Both the position numbers and the translations under genes were made by a program. DNA of 64,000 nucleotides from the NCBI GenBank assembly GCA_023213315.1, contig JAKCPI010005146.1:62001-126000 (forward strand). Direction: 5' to 3'. Shown here one piece after another: positions 22,923 to 35,340 of this stretch (positions within the stretch are counted from its first letter, which is position 1; each line of letters begins with the position of its first letter). Source of the DNA: Euborellia annulipes. Lineage: Eukaryota; Arthropoda; Insecta; Dermaptera; Anisolabididae. A model generated the notes under the pieces. It ran no database searches, was not told where the DNA came from, and saw only the letters and a list, made by a program, of their open reading frames with translations.

Positions 22923-23939
22923 CTGAAACACAGAAAGAAATACATTATTAGTTTGCGGCCCAGATTAAAGCCATCATGTCTTGATATACAAAAAGTAAAA
23001 AAAAAATTGTTGGTATGAATTTTGAACATAAGACCATTAGTATTTTGGTAAAAACCTTGTTTACACATCTATATGATATTGAAAGTTTATGATTAACATT
23101 TTAGTATTTGTAAAAACTTTGTTTTGAAAACACACACCCATAGAGCACATACTGAAAATATTTTACGATTCAGAAAAGCAAATTTTGAAATTTTTATGCA
23201 TTGCTTTCATTTATATATATAAAATCCTTGTGATTATTTTTAAAAAAAATTTAACACCAATATTAACCAAAGTGCAAAAACCCTTCGAAAAGATCAAATT
23301 TTATCTTTATTTGGTAGTGGTAAACTTAATTTTTTAAAGTTTATTTATAATGAAGATTTATTTGCACTGTTATTAGTACAAAAGAGGAATTGAGAGAACA
23401 AATTTATTCTAATGAGAACTTTATTATATATGAAATGAGTTGTTGATCCTTCATGTTAATTTTGACGGGTTTCGCTCAGCAATCACTCATTTTGATGTTA
23501 AACCGCAAGCAAACGCTGTTGTTATTTACCCCAATTCCGATCTCAAATATATATGCCCGAATCGCTATCAAGACAAAATTTTTAAATATAATTTCTTATA
23601 ACTAGAACAGAGAATTATATGCAGTAAAAAATCCCGAAATATGTCATATAATATGCAGTAAAAAGTATTAAAATATGCAATATAAATAGCGAAAATATTT
23701 AGTTAATGTCTTCAAATCAGTATCGTTGTATAAATAAATAAATATTAGAATATACTGGGTATATACAAGGATAGAGTTTTAACTATATTTTTATTTTGAT
23801 TAAGAATTTATTATAATAAATTTATATTTAAAATTTTACTGATTAATATATTTAAAAATAAAAATTTTTCGGACTCTTGCCCTCTAAAAGCCCTTCTATG
23901 ACCTGGTGAGTAATTTTCATAATCGCGGTTTTTTTATTT

Positions 23940-24060
23940 GTTTTAACGTCTTTTTCAGTATCTAAGGCCATTTAGACTCCATTTCTATTTATTTCAAACG
24001 GTATTCAATTCAATTGAAATAAATTTCTCATTTGGAGGGGATCACGGGATCCCACAAAAA
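23940..24060 (-). mobile_element. SINE, 5'-truncated
   Basis: Minus strand carries the SINE tail TAAATGGCCTTAGATACTG and GAAAAAGACG, but the tRNA-like head is missing or unrecognisable. Confidence 0.6.
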
Positions 24061-24062
24061 TG

Positions 24063-24250
24063 TAATTAAATTAGGATATATTGAATACAATATTTAGAAA
24101 ATTTAACCATCCTCTTAATTTAGGAGTTTATAAATGAAAATTTACAAAATAGCTTAGGTTTGAAAATTATCAAGTGGGGATGCAAAATTAAGAGGTTTGT
24201 TAAATTTAATTTAATTTTTGTTGTATTCAATATCTTCTAATTTGACCGCA
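24063..24250. repeat. Short foldback
   Basis: AATTAGGATATATTGAATAC at the left is complementary, with changes, to GTATTCAATATCTTCTAATT at the right. Confidence 0.5.
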
Positions 24251-24841
24251 ATTTCGAGGGTTGAAATTACACACCAGACCACAGAAGAGGGTTTTAGCAG
24301 GTAAGAGCCCGGCACTTCTCGATAAAATTTTTCGTTGAGTGCCCTTAAGGATTTCCACCTAAAAAAAAAAAGCAAAAGCCACCTACGAAAATAATAATTA
24401 TATTTCTAACAAAGAGATTCTTTCCTTGGAGTCTTGAAAATAAATATTTGTTTGGAAAGCCCCGGGAAGGGGCCATGACGTTGAAACACGACTAAGGGGG
24501 AGGCAGTCGAACTTCTAGTGAATACCTTTCTTATTATAGGTAGAAAAATTAAAATAAACTACAATCTCAACAAAATTTAATGACTAACTTTTATAGTTTT
24601 TAATATGTTTTGAAATGCCTTTTTAGAATACCGTAAATAGTGAAGGATTTTTTTAGCAAAATTATTCATGCACCCTTGTGAATGTAGCCTAAAATTTCAA
24701 CAAAATTTCATGATTCTATATCCTAAAGTGAACATTTTTTCTCTGGGAGGGGGGATGCAAATTTATTTATTTTTTTTTTAAAGGTCTTTTTATGCATATT
24801 AGCTCATTGATTTTTGGAAAGCCATCTAATTACAAGAAGTA

Positions 24842-25039
24842 CAGTGGGGGACAATATTAAGTCCCACCCATGCGTTTTCTACTTGTGATTGTTTCATTGT
24901 TTTTAAAAAAATATAATATATTTTTTAATGGACTCTCATAACCTAGAAAATTTCCAATAAAGATTTTCATTTTATTTTTTAAAAACAATGAAATAATCAC
25001 AAGTATAAAATGCATGGGTCTTAATATTGTCCCTCACTG
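24842..25039. mobile_element. Tc1/mariner-type MITE
   Basis: CAGTGGGGGACAATATTAAG at the left and CTTAATATTGTCCCTCACTG at the right, ~50-bp terminal repeats that continue as ACTTGTGATT and AATCACAAGT. Preceded by TA. Same family as 51828-52031. Confidence 0.85.
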
Positions 25040-25970
25040 TTCAAATTTAAAAAATTTAAAAATAAAAGTAAGCTTATTTAAAAGAAATTTTGGACTTTTA
25101 TTACATAATCTTTTGTTCATGGACAATGTCAAGGGGAAGGGCAGCACTCCCCTGCCCCCAACCCTCCCAGTTCCGACACCTATGATGATAACCACTCTGG
25201 AAGATTCAAATCCTAAATTAGCATATTATGTTAGTGAAAAAGAATTTCTTAATTTCGCCACTTAATTTATAATAGCATCTGTTTGAATTTCCCTCTACAA
25301 CGTCTCAAATTGTAAATGGCCAGTGATCTATCTGCATGTTTGAGGTCCCTTGATATATAAAAGTGGTTTCCTCACTGAAGTCTGTGTTGGCATTTAACCA
25401 ATCGAAACTTTATTATAAGCTTAAGCTTTTGGAAGCAACCTCAAGAGATCAGTCAGTTCATTTTGACATTTTGATCAAAGAGAATTGAATTTTTATTTAA
25501 TTGCTCTGAGTACCCCAGACTCTTGGAGCAATTCAGGAACAGTTTATGCTCTCTCTCTCTGTACAATATAAATAACATTAGATTACCTTTACAATATAAT
25601 TATAAACAAATAAATTTAGAATACATTGAATTTTCCGTTAATTTCCTCTTTTTTTATATCGTCAGTAATTTTTATTTAAAGCATTTTTTTATTAAACAAA
25701 AAAAAAAATTGAAACAATATTAAACAGTTTATCAAATTATATGTTAAGACTGTAAGAAAATATGCATGGGCAAAAGAACATTTACAAGTGAAGTTTGATG
25801 AAAACAGGAGGTCATCGCCAAATTCAAAACATAAATTTATTATAATTCGATTAAAATACTATAGAAAGAGAAAAATTAGTAAAGGAGATTGTTTAAAAGA
25901 ACATGCTATATTTATTTAAACATAAATACGAGTTGAAATCGGAAAATTAACACGAATAATTCGATGGGGG
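25040..25970. other. No recognisable feature
   Basis: Short open frames (25014-25265, 25523-25723) are composition-driven; the first begins inside the MITE. Confidence 0.45.
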
Positions 25971-27655
25971 AATATAAAATTTTAAAGTGAAACTTTGATT
26001 TTATCACCACAAATTTTTTCGCTCTTCTATCAGCATGTCGAGTTACAGGCCGTGATTTCAAAGCCGTGACGACAAAAATAGGAAAGTTGAAATTTAATAT
26101 ATATGACGAATTATAAAAAAATAATTCTGAAATTTAATTTTTCAATTTTTAAATTGATAAAATATAGTTTTTAAAATAATTTAAAATGATTCAAATCTTC
26201 AATTACTAAATAAATATTGTTCTCAGTTTTTAACATGCCTCTATTGATTTCCCATTATCAATCCTCTGTTTCCAATTATTAAGTTAAGATTAAAAATGCG
26301 ATTTTAATACCATTAATTGAATAATTTTTTGAAAATTTTCAGTTAAACGCCTTCGATCCGAAAAAAAAAGTTTCACTTGCATCGTGGTTTCATAAAACCA
26401 AACAGTTTTTGTTTTATTAAAATAGATTTTTTCATGGTTCATAAAAAGTCATCAAAAGTATTTGTTGTTTGGTTTTAAAAAAATTCTATTAAGATAGACT
26501 TTGGAAATAATTAAAAAAAAAAAATCGATGTATAAATAAATAAAAAGTGAAATATTGATAGATAAAAAAAAAAAAAAAAAAATCCAAAAAGGTTGAATGA
26601 ACTTTAAAACCTGGATTTGTAATTATTTTTATACAATGATTCTTATGTAAAAAGAATTAAATTATCAAAAATCAATCGTTTTAGAAATAAAAGAGATTTG
26701 TTTTTTTCTTAAATCGTGGTGTATTTTTAGCAAATAAAAATAATAATAAAAAAGGAAAAGTGTTATTAATTACAGTTTCGGCTGCTATTTCTGCAGTTGT
26801 ATTTTATTTACTGTAATTAATAACACTTTTTGTATTAATATTTGTTAAAAAAAAGAACACGATTTAAGCGAAAAAAATGTCTTATTTTTTTGTGCTCTTC
26901 AAAAATAATGTAAAGAAAAATTTTTAGTATGTATGTGGCTAATAGCCTTTTGTCACGGTGAGTAGCTCGTAAAGAGTTAGTTGGTTGTGAGAGGAAGGAT
27001 ACAGAGTAGGACTCTCGAGTCTTAGTCCTGCTAATAATATACAGGCAACCCACTTAACAAACGCTTCAACTTGTCATGAAGGTAACATATGCAAGTCGCC
27101 ATCTCCTATTTTAATTATTTCCCATTTAAATAAAAGAGGGCTGAGAGAAGTAGTTGGGAAGTATTGCCTCGCATTAAACATATTAGAACATAAATATATT
27201 GCTATAAAAATAAAGAAAAAAATCATTGTGTGGTTTTAAGAAACCACGATGCAAGGGAAACTTTTTTTCGGATCGTAGGCGTTTATCTAAAAATTTTCAG
27301 AAAATTATTCAATTAAGGGCATTAAAATCGCGTTTATAATCTTTAGTTAATAATTGGAAAATGGGAAATCAATAGACGCATGTTAAAAACTGAGAACAAT
27401 ATTTATTTAGCAAATGAATATTTGAATAATTTTAAATTATTTTAAAAATTATATTTTATCAATTTAAAAATTGAATAATTAAATCTCACAATTATTTTTT
27501 TATAATTCGTCATTTATATTAAATTTCAACTTTCCTATTTTTGTCGTCACGGCTTGTGACGTCATGGCTTGTAGCCTTGTAACGCAACATGCTGATAGAA
27601 GAGCGAAATAATTTGAGGCGATCAAATAAAAGTTTCACTTTAAAAAATGTTTTTA
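25971..27655. repeat. Large foldback element, ~430-bp arms
   Basis: Left arm 25971-26400 is complementary to right arm 27231-27655. Matching blocks include AAAGTGAAACTTT, CGCTCTTCTATCAGCATG, AAAATAGGAAAGTTGAAATT, and ATCGTGGTTTCATAAAACCA against TGGTTTTAAGAAACCACGAT. The 830-bp spacer has its own palindrome (26700-26880) of family O type, with GTGTTATTAATTACAG in both directions. No transposase frame. Confidence 0.85.
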
Positions 27656-27695
27656 TTTTATTAATATTATTTAAATAAAAAATTCGGACAGTTTT

Positions 27696-28198
27696 TACTT
27701 TCTCTTACCTATATATAATATATAGATTCATGGCGAAAATTCAATGGTAAGATTTTGATGGAAATACACGTTTTGAGGTCCCGTGTAAAAAAAATGGCCT
27801 GTCTGGCTATGATCAAAGTATGAAAGAAATAAGCTACGAAGTTGTAATTTTATATTTAAGTTAGGTTCCCTTTTTAGACTCGAAAATATGCTTATAAATA
27901 AAATCGGCCAAAAAGTACTGATTTCTTTACTGATGTAGTTTTTCAGTTTTTTTCTATTTTCTCAAAATTCTCTTGAACGATTTTGATTAAAATGCATAAA
28001 TCAATTATTTTTTAGATGCTCTTTAAAATGTATATTCTCATTTTGCCTTTGAAATCTTATGAAGACCACTTTACTCTTGTACTTCATAGGAAAAAGATAG
28101 GAGAAATGTAACATGTATTTTTCTATGTTTATAAATTTTATATCTTGAATTCTAATATACTGTCGGAAACTAAATAATGGTATATATCTGGTGTGACA
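27696..28198 (-). mobile_element. Family A element, minus strand, truncated
   Basis: Starts TACTTTCTCTTACC, includes TTTTGATGGAAATACACG and GCCAAAAAGTACTG, and ends ATCTGGTGTGAC. The TACCATGGCAAC box is decayed in this copy. Confidence 0.75.
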
Positions 28199-28405
28199 AG
28201 AAAAAATAAAAACGAAGCGGCAGCCATTGCATTATCAATAGAGGAATTACGTATCAGACATCAATCATTAAACTCTACATTACATAACATTGGAGCCCAT
28301 ACAACAAGCCACCCTCCACCCCCCAGAAATCATCAAAGAATTGAATTCAACGAAAGTGGAAGTGATTTTAAAATTGTTAAAATTGAAAATACAAATGAAT
28401 TTTAA
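28193..28405 (+). CDS. Short ORF with coding-like composition, unknown
   Basis: Seventy codons beginning MTRKNKNEAAAIALSIEELR and ending in KIENTNEF-stop. The composition is mixed and not a simple repeat, unlike most short ORFs here, and AATAAA-like sequence (AATTAATAAAC) follows the stop. The first codons lie in the end of a family A element, so the true start is unknown. It may be a decayed exon of a transposon or retrocopy. I recognise no domain. Confidence 0.25.
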   Translation: MTRKNKNEAAAIALSIEELRIRHQSLNSTLHNIGAHTTSHPPPPRNHQRIEFNESGSDFKIVKIENTNEF

Positions 28406-28559
28406 TTAATAAACTATATCATCAAAGAAGAGGCTTCCTGAATCAAGCAATCGGAATCCAACATGATAGCAATTTCCCGACAAAGAATACAAAGAAAGAT
28501 AAGATCCATCGTTTTCTATTTAAAACAAAAACATTTTTAAATAAATAAACTCAGTGGTA

Positions 28560-28716
28560 CAGTCGGCGCTATAAGTGCCTGATGTGCTCGAGAGTGGTGC
28601 CTTGAGCATAGGCAACCAAAATGCTTAGCCGTCGGAAAAGTAACTTTTCCACTTCAGTTTATTATTTATTTTAAAAATATTGGTTGATTAAGCTCAAGCA
28701 CTTGTGGGGCCGACTG
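28560..28716. mobile_element. TA-flanked MITE (family L)
   Basis: CAGTCGGCGCTATAAGTGC at the left and GCACTTGTGGGGCCGACTG at the right, flanked by TA on both sides (28558-28559 and 28717-28718), as for Tc1/mariner insertions. A fragment is at 56668-56760. Confidence 0.8.
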
Positions 28717-28756
28717 TACACAAACACATTTTAAAAACAATAATTTACAATCTATT

Positions 28757-29025
28757 CATGGGCGTAGCCATACATCTTGTTGAGGGAGGGGGGCAAGCAT
28801 TCGTTAGGACGAGAGGAGGGGGGTTTGCAATTAAAATAAACATAGATTATTAATTATTTATTAAATATAATTAAAATTAATTATTTTCCTTATATAAGCT
28901 AATTTAAAAAAAAATTCCCAATTGGAAAAGTATATATTTGTTTTTAATGGATAAAAAATTTTCAAGATAAGCCAGGAGGGGGGGGGGGCATTGGCCCACC
29001 CTGCACCCCTCTGGCTACGCCCATG
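28757..29025. mobile_element. hAT-type MITE
   Basis: CATGGGCGTAGCCA at the left, TGGCTACGCCCATG at the right, exact 8-bp duplication AATCTATT (28749-28756 and 29026-29033). G/C runs inside the ends. Confidence 0.92.
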
Positions 29026-29383
29026 AATCTATTAATTAAAATTAAAAATAAATAACATTCTACCATTTGGAAACATATTAAAGAACCCCAATTTTTTTCT
29101 TTAAATTAATACATGTTCGAAAATATAATAGTATGGGGTGTTTTATTTTACTCATTAGCATTATTCAATTAAGAACAGGAGGCAAAAACACATCTTAAAT
29201 ATAGAGTTAAAAAAAAAAATATCGTATTTTGAAAATTAAATATGACTGCATTCTCTGGAGATAAACATTAATAAAAATAAATATTTATTATCTGTGATAT
29301 ACCACCCTCTAGGTAAGAAAGATGTCAAGAGATATTAATTATGATTATAACTTAACAACGTTTTATATTCAAAATTTATTTAT

Positions 29384-30413
29384 AAAAATCTGGTGTGACT
29401 GGCGCGCAGCACACAACTTTCTCTTACCCTTAGGTAAGAGAAAGTTGTGCACCGTGCTGCTCACACCAGATTTTCGTGTCGAGTTTCCATAGGCTCTGGG
29501 TATTTTAAATGTTGACTGCTTGAAATAAACTATGGTTATTTTACGAAATTTTAATCTCATATTTGGATATTTTATAAACAATAGAAAATCCTTAATAAAT
29601 ACAAAATTTCATAAGAATTGTAAAACATTTTTTTAAATGTGTTAAAAGTTCCAAAGGGGACCAACCCCCTTTTGAATCGAAATTAACATGCAATTCCCCA
29701 TAGAGATTTAACATTGGCTCTATGGAAGGAAGAGCCGGAAAATGAATTTGAAAAAAAAAAACTGAATTAAATCAGCAAAGTGTACTTCAAACAATTTTTA
29801 CGAAAAATATTACTGATATACTTTTTAAAAAGGGCATCTAAATAATAATATATTTATATGAATTTTAATCTAAAAAGAAAAAATTGACATGAATTTTTGA
29901 CATGAAAAAATATATATAAATTAATTAAAAAGTAAAAAGATTTAAATTCTGTTACCATGGCAACCATTTCTTCTATCTTTCCTATGATGTACAAGAGTAA
30001 AGTGTACTTCAAAACACTTTTAGGGCAAAATGAGAATATACATTTTAAAGAGCATCTAAAAAATAATTGATTTTTGAATTTTAAACAATTTTGGTGAATG
30101 GGATTTTTGAGAAAATCGAAAAAAACTGAAAAAGTACATCAGTAAAGTACTAGTACTTTTTGGCCGATTTTGTTTAAAAGCTTATTTACACGAGTTCGGA
30201 GGGTGCCTAACTTAAATATAAAATTTCAACCTCCTAGCTCATTTCCTTCATGGTTAAAAATGTCCACACACACAGACCAATTTGCAGGACCCACTTTTTT
30301 GGACCCAGGGGACCTCAAAACATATATATCCATCAAAATCTCGACATCGAATTTTTGACATGATCGCAATACTTTCTCTCCAATATATTTCATATATAGG
30401 GCAAGAGAAAGTA
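29384..30413 (+). mobile_element. Family A element, near full length
   Basis: Intact 5' hairpin (TCTGGTGTGACTGGCG.. with ..TGCTCACACCAGA) and 3' hairpin (ACTTTCTC..GAGAAAGTA, to 30413). GTTACCATGGCAAC at 29951-29964; AAAGTACTAGTACTTT near 30143. The CA microsatellite is short here. Confidence 0.85.
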
Positions 30414-30717
30414 AAAATGGACTCAGGTTTAATATTATTTATTTATTAATTTAGTAGATCCTTTTTGGGAATAGTTTTTTAATGTTCAAAACCCCATCTA
30501 AATCCCGAAAAATTAGAAATAAAGAGAAATATATAGATACAAACAGTGGTGTTGAAATTTTAAATACTTTAGAAATTATATTATTTCTTTAAAGTTTGAG
30601 TGGGAGATTGCCTCTCGGATCATCCGAAACTCCCCCCCCCCCTCCACTCTCCGAAAAAATTTTATGATTACGGCATTGGTAAGTGCAATTATGTTAATGT
30701 TCAAATGTTGACAAAAG

Positions 30718-30830
30718 CTTAGCTCTGCAGATGATCCTAAATTGTGACAGAAACGTAACGTCAGCCCAGGTTTAAATCAATAAATGAAACAAACTTAGCT
30801 GTTTCGCTCTTTTAATACAATTCCATTAAT
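30718..30830 (+). repeat. Hammerhead-like module, degenerate
   Basis: CTCTGCAGATGATCC.., GTGACAGAAACGTAACGTCAG, then GCCCAGGTTTAAATCAATAA, related to the right arm at 35595-35640 (GCCCTGGTTTATTAATAA). The CUGANGA box reads CTGCAGA. Confidence 0.4.
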
Positions 30831-31524
30831 TTTATACAAATTTCTAAATTTAAATGATTTCGCTAATTCATTTTTTTTAATTGATCGATGATTAATTATT
30901 TTTTTATGCTCAAAGTTTTTGAAAAAATTTTAGTGCGCCATTAATATGAAGCGATTTTATTTTATGATGGGATATATGAAGCGATCTTTGTTCGTCTAAG
31001 TTAAAAACTACCAACAACACTCAAATCATATTATATATCTAACTTTTATGCAGAAAAGTTTATTTGCACTATGTTTTATATTTTTTATCCGTATCATGAT
31101 CCATTTTCGAGTTACAAGCGATTTAATATCAAAAGATCGATTTCGACCACCATTTTGGGTTGAGATAGGGGCGTTAGTTTGCAGGCTTGAGGAATGGATC
31201 TGGGTGGTGCAGTAGGGTAGGGTAGGGAAGCGTCGAGTGTGGGGAGAGGACTTTTAGTATGTTGTCGAGGGGAAATAACGAAAGTTTAGTCTTCGGGTTT
31301 GTCATTTTGGACGTGCCGGCGAGTTTGTTATTAGATCAGTCCCAAAAACATCGGTTCTATTTTTTTTTTTTTTGCCTTTTACCTAAAAGATGACAATGCC
31401 TAACGAAAAATTACCTTCCTGACCTACCTTGAACAAAATCAAAAAGAGATATATGACCGAACAAAAATTTATTAGCCTAAGTTAAAAAAACTTCAGATTT
31501 ATTTTATAAAAATCTCAGCATAAG
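30831..31524. other. No recognisable feature
   Basis: 31130-31330 is less AT-rich with a GGTAGGGTAGGG run; no frame or repeat identified. Confidence 0.4.
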
Positions 31525-31940
31525 CAAATTAAACACTGCTACAGTTCTAATTAACTAGCTATCCATTGACTATGAATCTCGAGTCTTTGGTTCTAGTTAA
31601 GCTAATCATATGATTAAAATAAAAGCCCAGGTCGTAGTTAGTTAAGATCCAAGCAGTGAAATTAAAAACACAAGCCTTGTTTATGAAATTTTTAAATTTT
31701 TCCTAAAAAATTAATTATTTTAATTTTTCATGTTCATTTTAAATAATTTTTATTTTCAATAAATGATGCCTTTATTAAGTTTCTAGCTTCAAAAACTCTT
31801 CAGAGGGCAGATTATATGTGAAAAAACTCATTTTTTTAACTATAAGATTAAGCGTGTTCTTGTTTTAATATATTGATGATTTGCTATCGGTCGGATAAGT
31901 TTGGTAGTTGACTAGAACTGAAGCAATCGACTCTTAATAA
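31525..31940 (+). mobile_element. Family N element, copy 1
   Basis: Shares TTGGTTCTAGTTAAGCTAAT, CATATGATTA, GATTATATGTGAAAAAACTC and TGATTTGCTATCGGT with the inverted copy at 51190-51650. Ends are AGTTCTAATTAACTAG and CTAGAACTGAAGC. Confidence 0.75.
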
Positions 31941-31987
31941 ATGATCAGCGCAGAATTAGATAAAAAAGATTTAAAATGTATAAAAAA

Positions 31988-32050
31988 AAATCGAACCCGG
32001 GATCTCCAGCCAATCGGGTGCTTCTATTTGATACCGAATCAAGAGAGGAT
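31988..32050 (-). repeat. tRNA-like B box, SINE remnant
   Basis: Minus strand reads CCCGGGTTCGATT (31989-32001). The upstream part is not a clear tRNA. Confidence 0.35.
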
Positions 32051-32051
32051 A

Positions 32052-32287
32052 CAAGGGAAACGGGGATAATTACTTCCCCCCCCCCGAGATTTGAGAAAAA
32101 TATTTTTTTGGGAAAAAAATTGTATTTTTAATATAAAATTTTAAAAATTTGATTTGTATATATATTCTGGTAAAACAACTACAGAATGCATCTTTAAATT
32201 ACCGATTATAAGAAAAAATTGTGTGCTGTGTGACCAGTCACACCAGATTACCCCCCCCCCCCAGAAACTCCTCTGGATCCGCCACTG
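32052..32287. mobile_element. hAT-like MITE (family B), diverged ends
   Basis: Body matches 55691-55962 (GAGATTTGAGAAAAATA, TACAGAATGC, TGTGTGCTGTG.GACCAGTCA). The right end is GGATCCGCCACTG. The left CAAGGG lacks the GCGTA motif, and no flanking duplication was found. Confidence 0.65.
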
Positions 32288-32943
32288 TACTGAATTCTAG
32301 AACGCACTAGTAAAAAGTCACATTCCCCAATATATTCAGTTTTCAATGCAATTTCTTTGTAATATGAAATAAATATAGTTTTTTTTTTTTTTTTTTGTGA
32401 ATTTGGAATGGAAAAGTCACAATTTTTTCACTTGTTATTGAATGGCTCTAAGTTCAAATTGAAGTTTGGGAATCGAAATTAATAAATTTTCATAACTGTG
32501 GAATTAAATGAATTAAATAAAATTTTTAAATATATTACTGTAGACTTTCAAGCAGGGAGGCAGACAGGTGGAGGGGGGGGGGTAAAGGGGATTAAGGGGG
32601 ATAAATCCTGGAGGCCAGGACCCTTTAAATTTTATTATATTAAAAAAATTTCAATTTGAGCTGCTTCAATTCTAAATGTTTCAAGAAAAAAAATATTTTC
32701 ATTCAAATTTTCCCTTTGAGGGGGCCCGGGCCTTTCAAGCTCTTACTCTTAAATGGGTCAAGAAAAAAAAATTAATTTTCACATATTCGAATATAAAATT
32801 TTATTTGAGGGAGGAGGAGGGAAAATATAATACCCCCCCCCCACTTCCCCCGCCCGTATTAATATACAACGGCAAGGCTGACCCCGCCTTCAAGATTGTT
32901 ATTATTAGAAATAAAAGATATTTTTAGCATTAAACAAGATTTA
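32288..32943. other. AT-rich with G/C-run fragments
   Basis: GGAGGGGGGGGGGTAAAGGG (near 32571) and CCCCCCCCCCACTTCCCCCG (near 32833) look like the inner ends of a hAT-type element whose TIRs I could not pair. Confidence 0.4.
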
Positions 32944-33124
32944 TTTATTATCTAATATAATTAGTAAAATACAAAAAATGTTACTAACTACATGTATAAT
33001 AAAATACAGCGTTTCGATCACTATTTCTGAGACCGTCATTCACTGTAGAAATAATGGCCTAAACGTTGTATTTTATTGTAGTTAGTAACATTTTTTTGTA
33101 TTTTATTAATTATTATATAATAAA
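32944..33124. repeat. Family O foldback
   Basis: AAAATACAAAAAATGTTACT at the left returns as AGTAACATTTTTTTGTATTTT. Centre contains AGCGTTTCGATCAC and CTAAACGTTG, a degraded relative of the GAAACG core. Confidence 0.7.
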
Positions 33125-33126
33125 TA

Positions 33127-33690
33127 GAGACCGGACAAAAAAGCATAAAAAAATGGAAAAAAAGTGCTTAAAAAAGCATAAAAATCTTGAATAAAAAGTT
33201 GTTAAATAAGCATATAAGTTGAAAAAAAGCATCTAATAAGCAAATTTTAATCATACCAATGGCGTATACAAATTTTTTTAAAGAAACTAAATTTATTCCG
33301 CCCCGCCCTGCGAAATTTTTTTTTTTTTGCGGAACCAAATTTTTTCACCCTGCGGAAAAAACTTTTTTACAGGGCTATATTTTTTCACACTGCGGTGTTT
33401 TCGGAAAATTTTTTTGGGGGCGCCCCCCCCTTATATACGTCCCTGGTGTATGCGTGTGTGAATGGGAAAAAAGTTTTTTAATAAAAAAAAAAAAAAAAAA
33501 TTATAAATATTCGTAAAATAAGTTCAAATAAGCACGAAAGGGAAAAAAGCATGAAAAGTCAAAAAAAGCAAAAAAAGCATAAAAAATGCAATCTCAATGC
33601 ACTTAGTTTTTCCTAATTCGTATAGAAATTAAATATCTAATGGTTGCTTATAAAATTCAGCAATAAGCATTTTGCTTAAAATCCGGTCTC
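33127..33690. mobile_element. GAGACCGG-ended element (family P), copy 1
   Basis: Starts GAGACCGGACAAAAAAGCAT, ends GCTTAAAATCCGGTCTC. The interior is dominated by AAAAAGCAT repeats. 33256-33445 is a nested hAT-like insertion (CAATGGCGTATAC to TATATACGTCCCTG). Confidence 0.75.
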
Positions 33691-34956
33691 TAATAATAAA
33701 TAAACCATGATTATTTTTTATTTCCAATCATAATTTTATACAATTTACTTGAATATTTAATTTTTATAGTGATAGTTTGAATATTCATTCAAAATAAAAT
33801 CAAAAATAGATTAACAAACACTCTTCTTTATCAAATTTTTCGTTTGAATTATATATTCTATTAGAATGAAAGTATTGAAAAACAGGTGTATAGATTTAAG
33901 TTAATTGGCACCTTATGTTAAGGATTATGATTCATTAAAAATCAATCATATTATAAGACGAAATAAAAACACTTGAGAGCATTTTCGAGGCACTTAGGTA
34001 ATTAAAATATTCAAATCTATAGTTCGTTCTGAGGTCACCTTTCCAAGTATCTCTCTCAGTGGACCAAACTCAACCTGGCACACGAGGAATGAACGAGATA
34101 ATTTACTATCCATTTGAATTTCAAGATTATTAAAATTCATTGATGTGATAAACGACTATAGGCAAAATAATAAAAAATTTTAACGCCGTTTGGCATCCAA
34201 AATGACACATCCACGCACACTATTGTCCTGTATATTTAGTCAGACCCCTGTCAAAACTAAGAAGTTTTTGAGATTTTTTTACAAAATAAAATACTTAATT
34301 CTTCTTTGAAAAAATTAAAGAATTTAGAATTTAGGAGTAAAAGATATAATTTTCAATACTCTGTCCGTGGCATATATCTCAGAAACTATAGGCGCCGTTC
34401 ACACGGGGCGATATTATCGCTAGCGATTGTTGCTAGCGATAGTCGCGACGACCCGCACCAGCTGATTCAATGGAATCTGAATGGGGGCGATAAAGCGTTC
34501 ACACATGCGCGTATTCTCCCCAGCGACACGCGAGATATCGCATCGCTGCGTTGCTATCGCCCGGCGCGACTATCGCCGCGATAAAATTAAATTAAAACAT
34601 GGCAGCCAAGAGAGAAAACATCTCAACTAAGGGAGATTTCATAAATAAAATAAATATAAATATTAGATAGCTTTATTCTCGGCCAATTTTTCTTAGAGGA
34701 GTTAAAAACTGGGTAAAAAAAAAATAAAAATAAATGAAATCCATACTCATAAGGTAATTATTTTATATAAAATTTTTTTGACATTTAAATTTTGAATATT
34801 TTATGATATTACCTTAATCTTATTTTCAGATTATAAAAAATATTTTAAACTTAAAAACTACTAACTTTAGCTAATAATTGTAAGTTAAAAACAATATTCT
34901 AATTTTGAGAGTAAAAATTCAAATTTTTTTAAATAAATTGGATGGTGTAATAAATA

Positions 34957-35147
34957 AATTGGGTATAGGAGACTTTGCAGCAAAGAAATTAAATAAAAAA
35001 CTTATTGTAATTATTAATCGTCGGCGTTTCGGTCACAAGTCACAACCCTTCCTCAGGACGAATAATTGACTTGCGACGAAAAGTCGACGATTAATAATTA
35101 AATAAGTTTTTATTTAATTTCTTCTGCAAAGTCTCCTATACCCAATT
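34957..35147. repeat. Foldback nested in the CpG-ended element
   Basis: AATTGGGTATAGGAGACTTT (left) against AAAGTCTCCTATACCCAATT (right), continuing through the AATTTCTT/AAGAAATT section and CGACGATTAATAATTA. The hammerhead-like motif at 35018-35061 is in the left arm. Confidence 0.85.
35018..35061 (-). ncRNA. Hammerhead-like motif, mutated cleavage triplet
   Basis: Minus strand: GACGA, CTGAGGA (35050-35056), A, hairpin, GAAAC (35026-35030), GCC instead of GUC, then GACGA's partner TCGTC region (35018-35022). Core is kept, but the U of the NUH triplet is replaced. Confidence 0.4.
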
Positions 35148-35300
35148 CAAAGTCACCAGCCACTTCTCATCACTAGTAATAAATAAATATTTTTATAAAT
35201 AAATTTATTCTTCTTTCCATAAATATTGAAGAAATAATCAAATAAGGTAGAAAGAATGAGCAAAGAGCTAGTTTATATTTCAAATTATTAATAATATTAG

Positions 35301-35340
35301 GGCCGACGTTTCGGTCACATATGGGACCATCTTCAGGGCC
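35301..35340 (-). ncRNA. Hammerhead-like motif, left arm of foldback
   Basis: On the minus strand: GGCC helix I, CTGAAGA (35330-35336), extra T, GGTC/GACC hairpin, GAAAC (35308-35312), GTC (35305-35307), GGCC (35301-35304). All positions of the standard core are present apart from the extra base and the loopless helix III. This is the best-preserved copy, paired with an inverted copy at 35571. Confidence 0.6.

Noticed and set aside
34306..34584. 92-codon frame in the CpG-rich transposon end
   Set aside because: It spans the transposon terminus and owes its length to local CpG richness.
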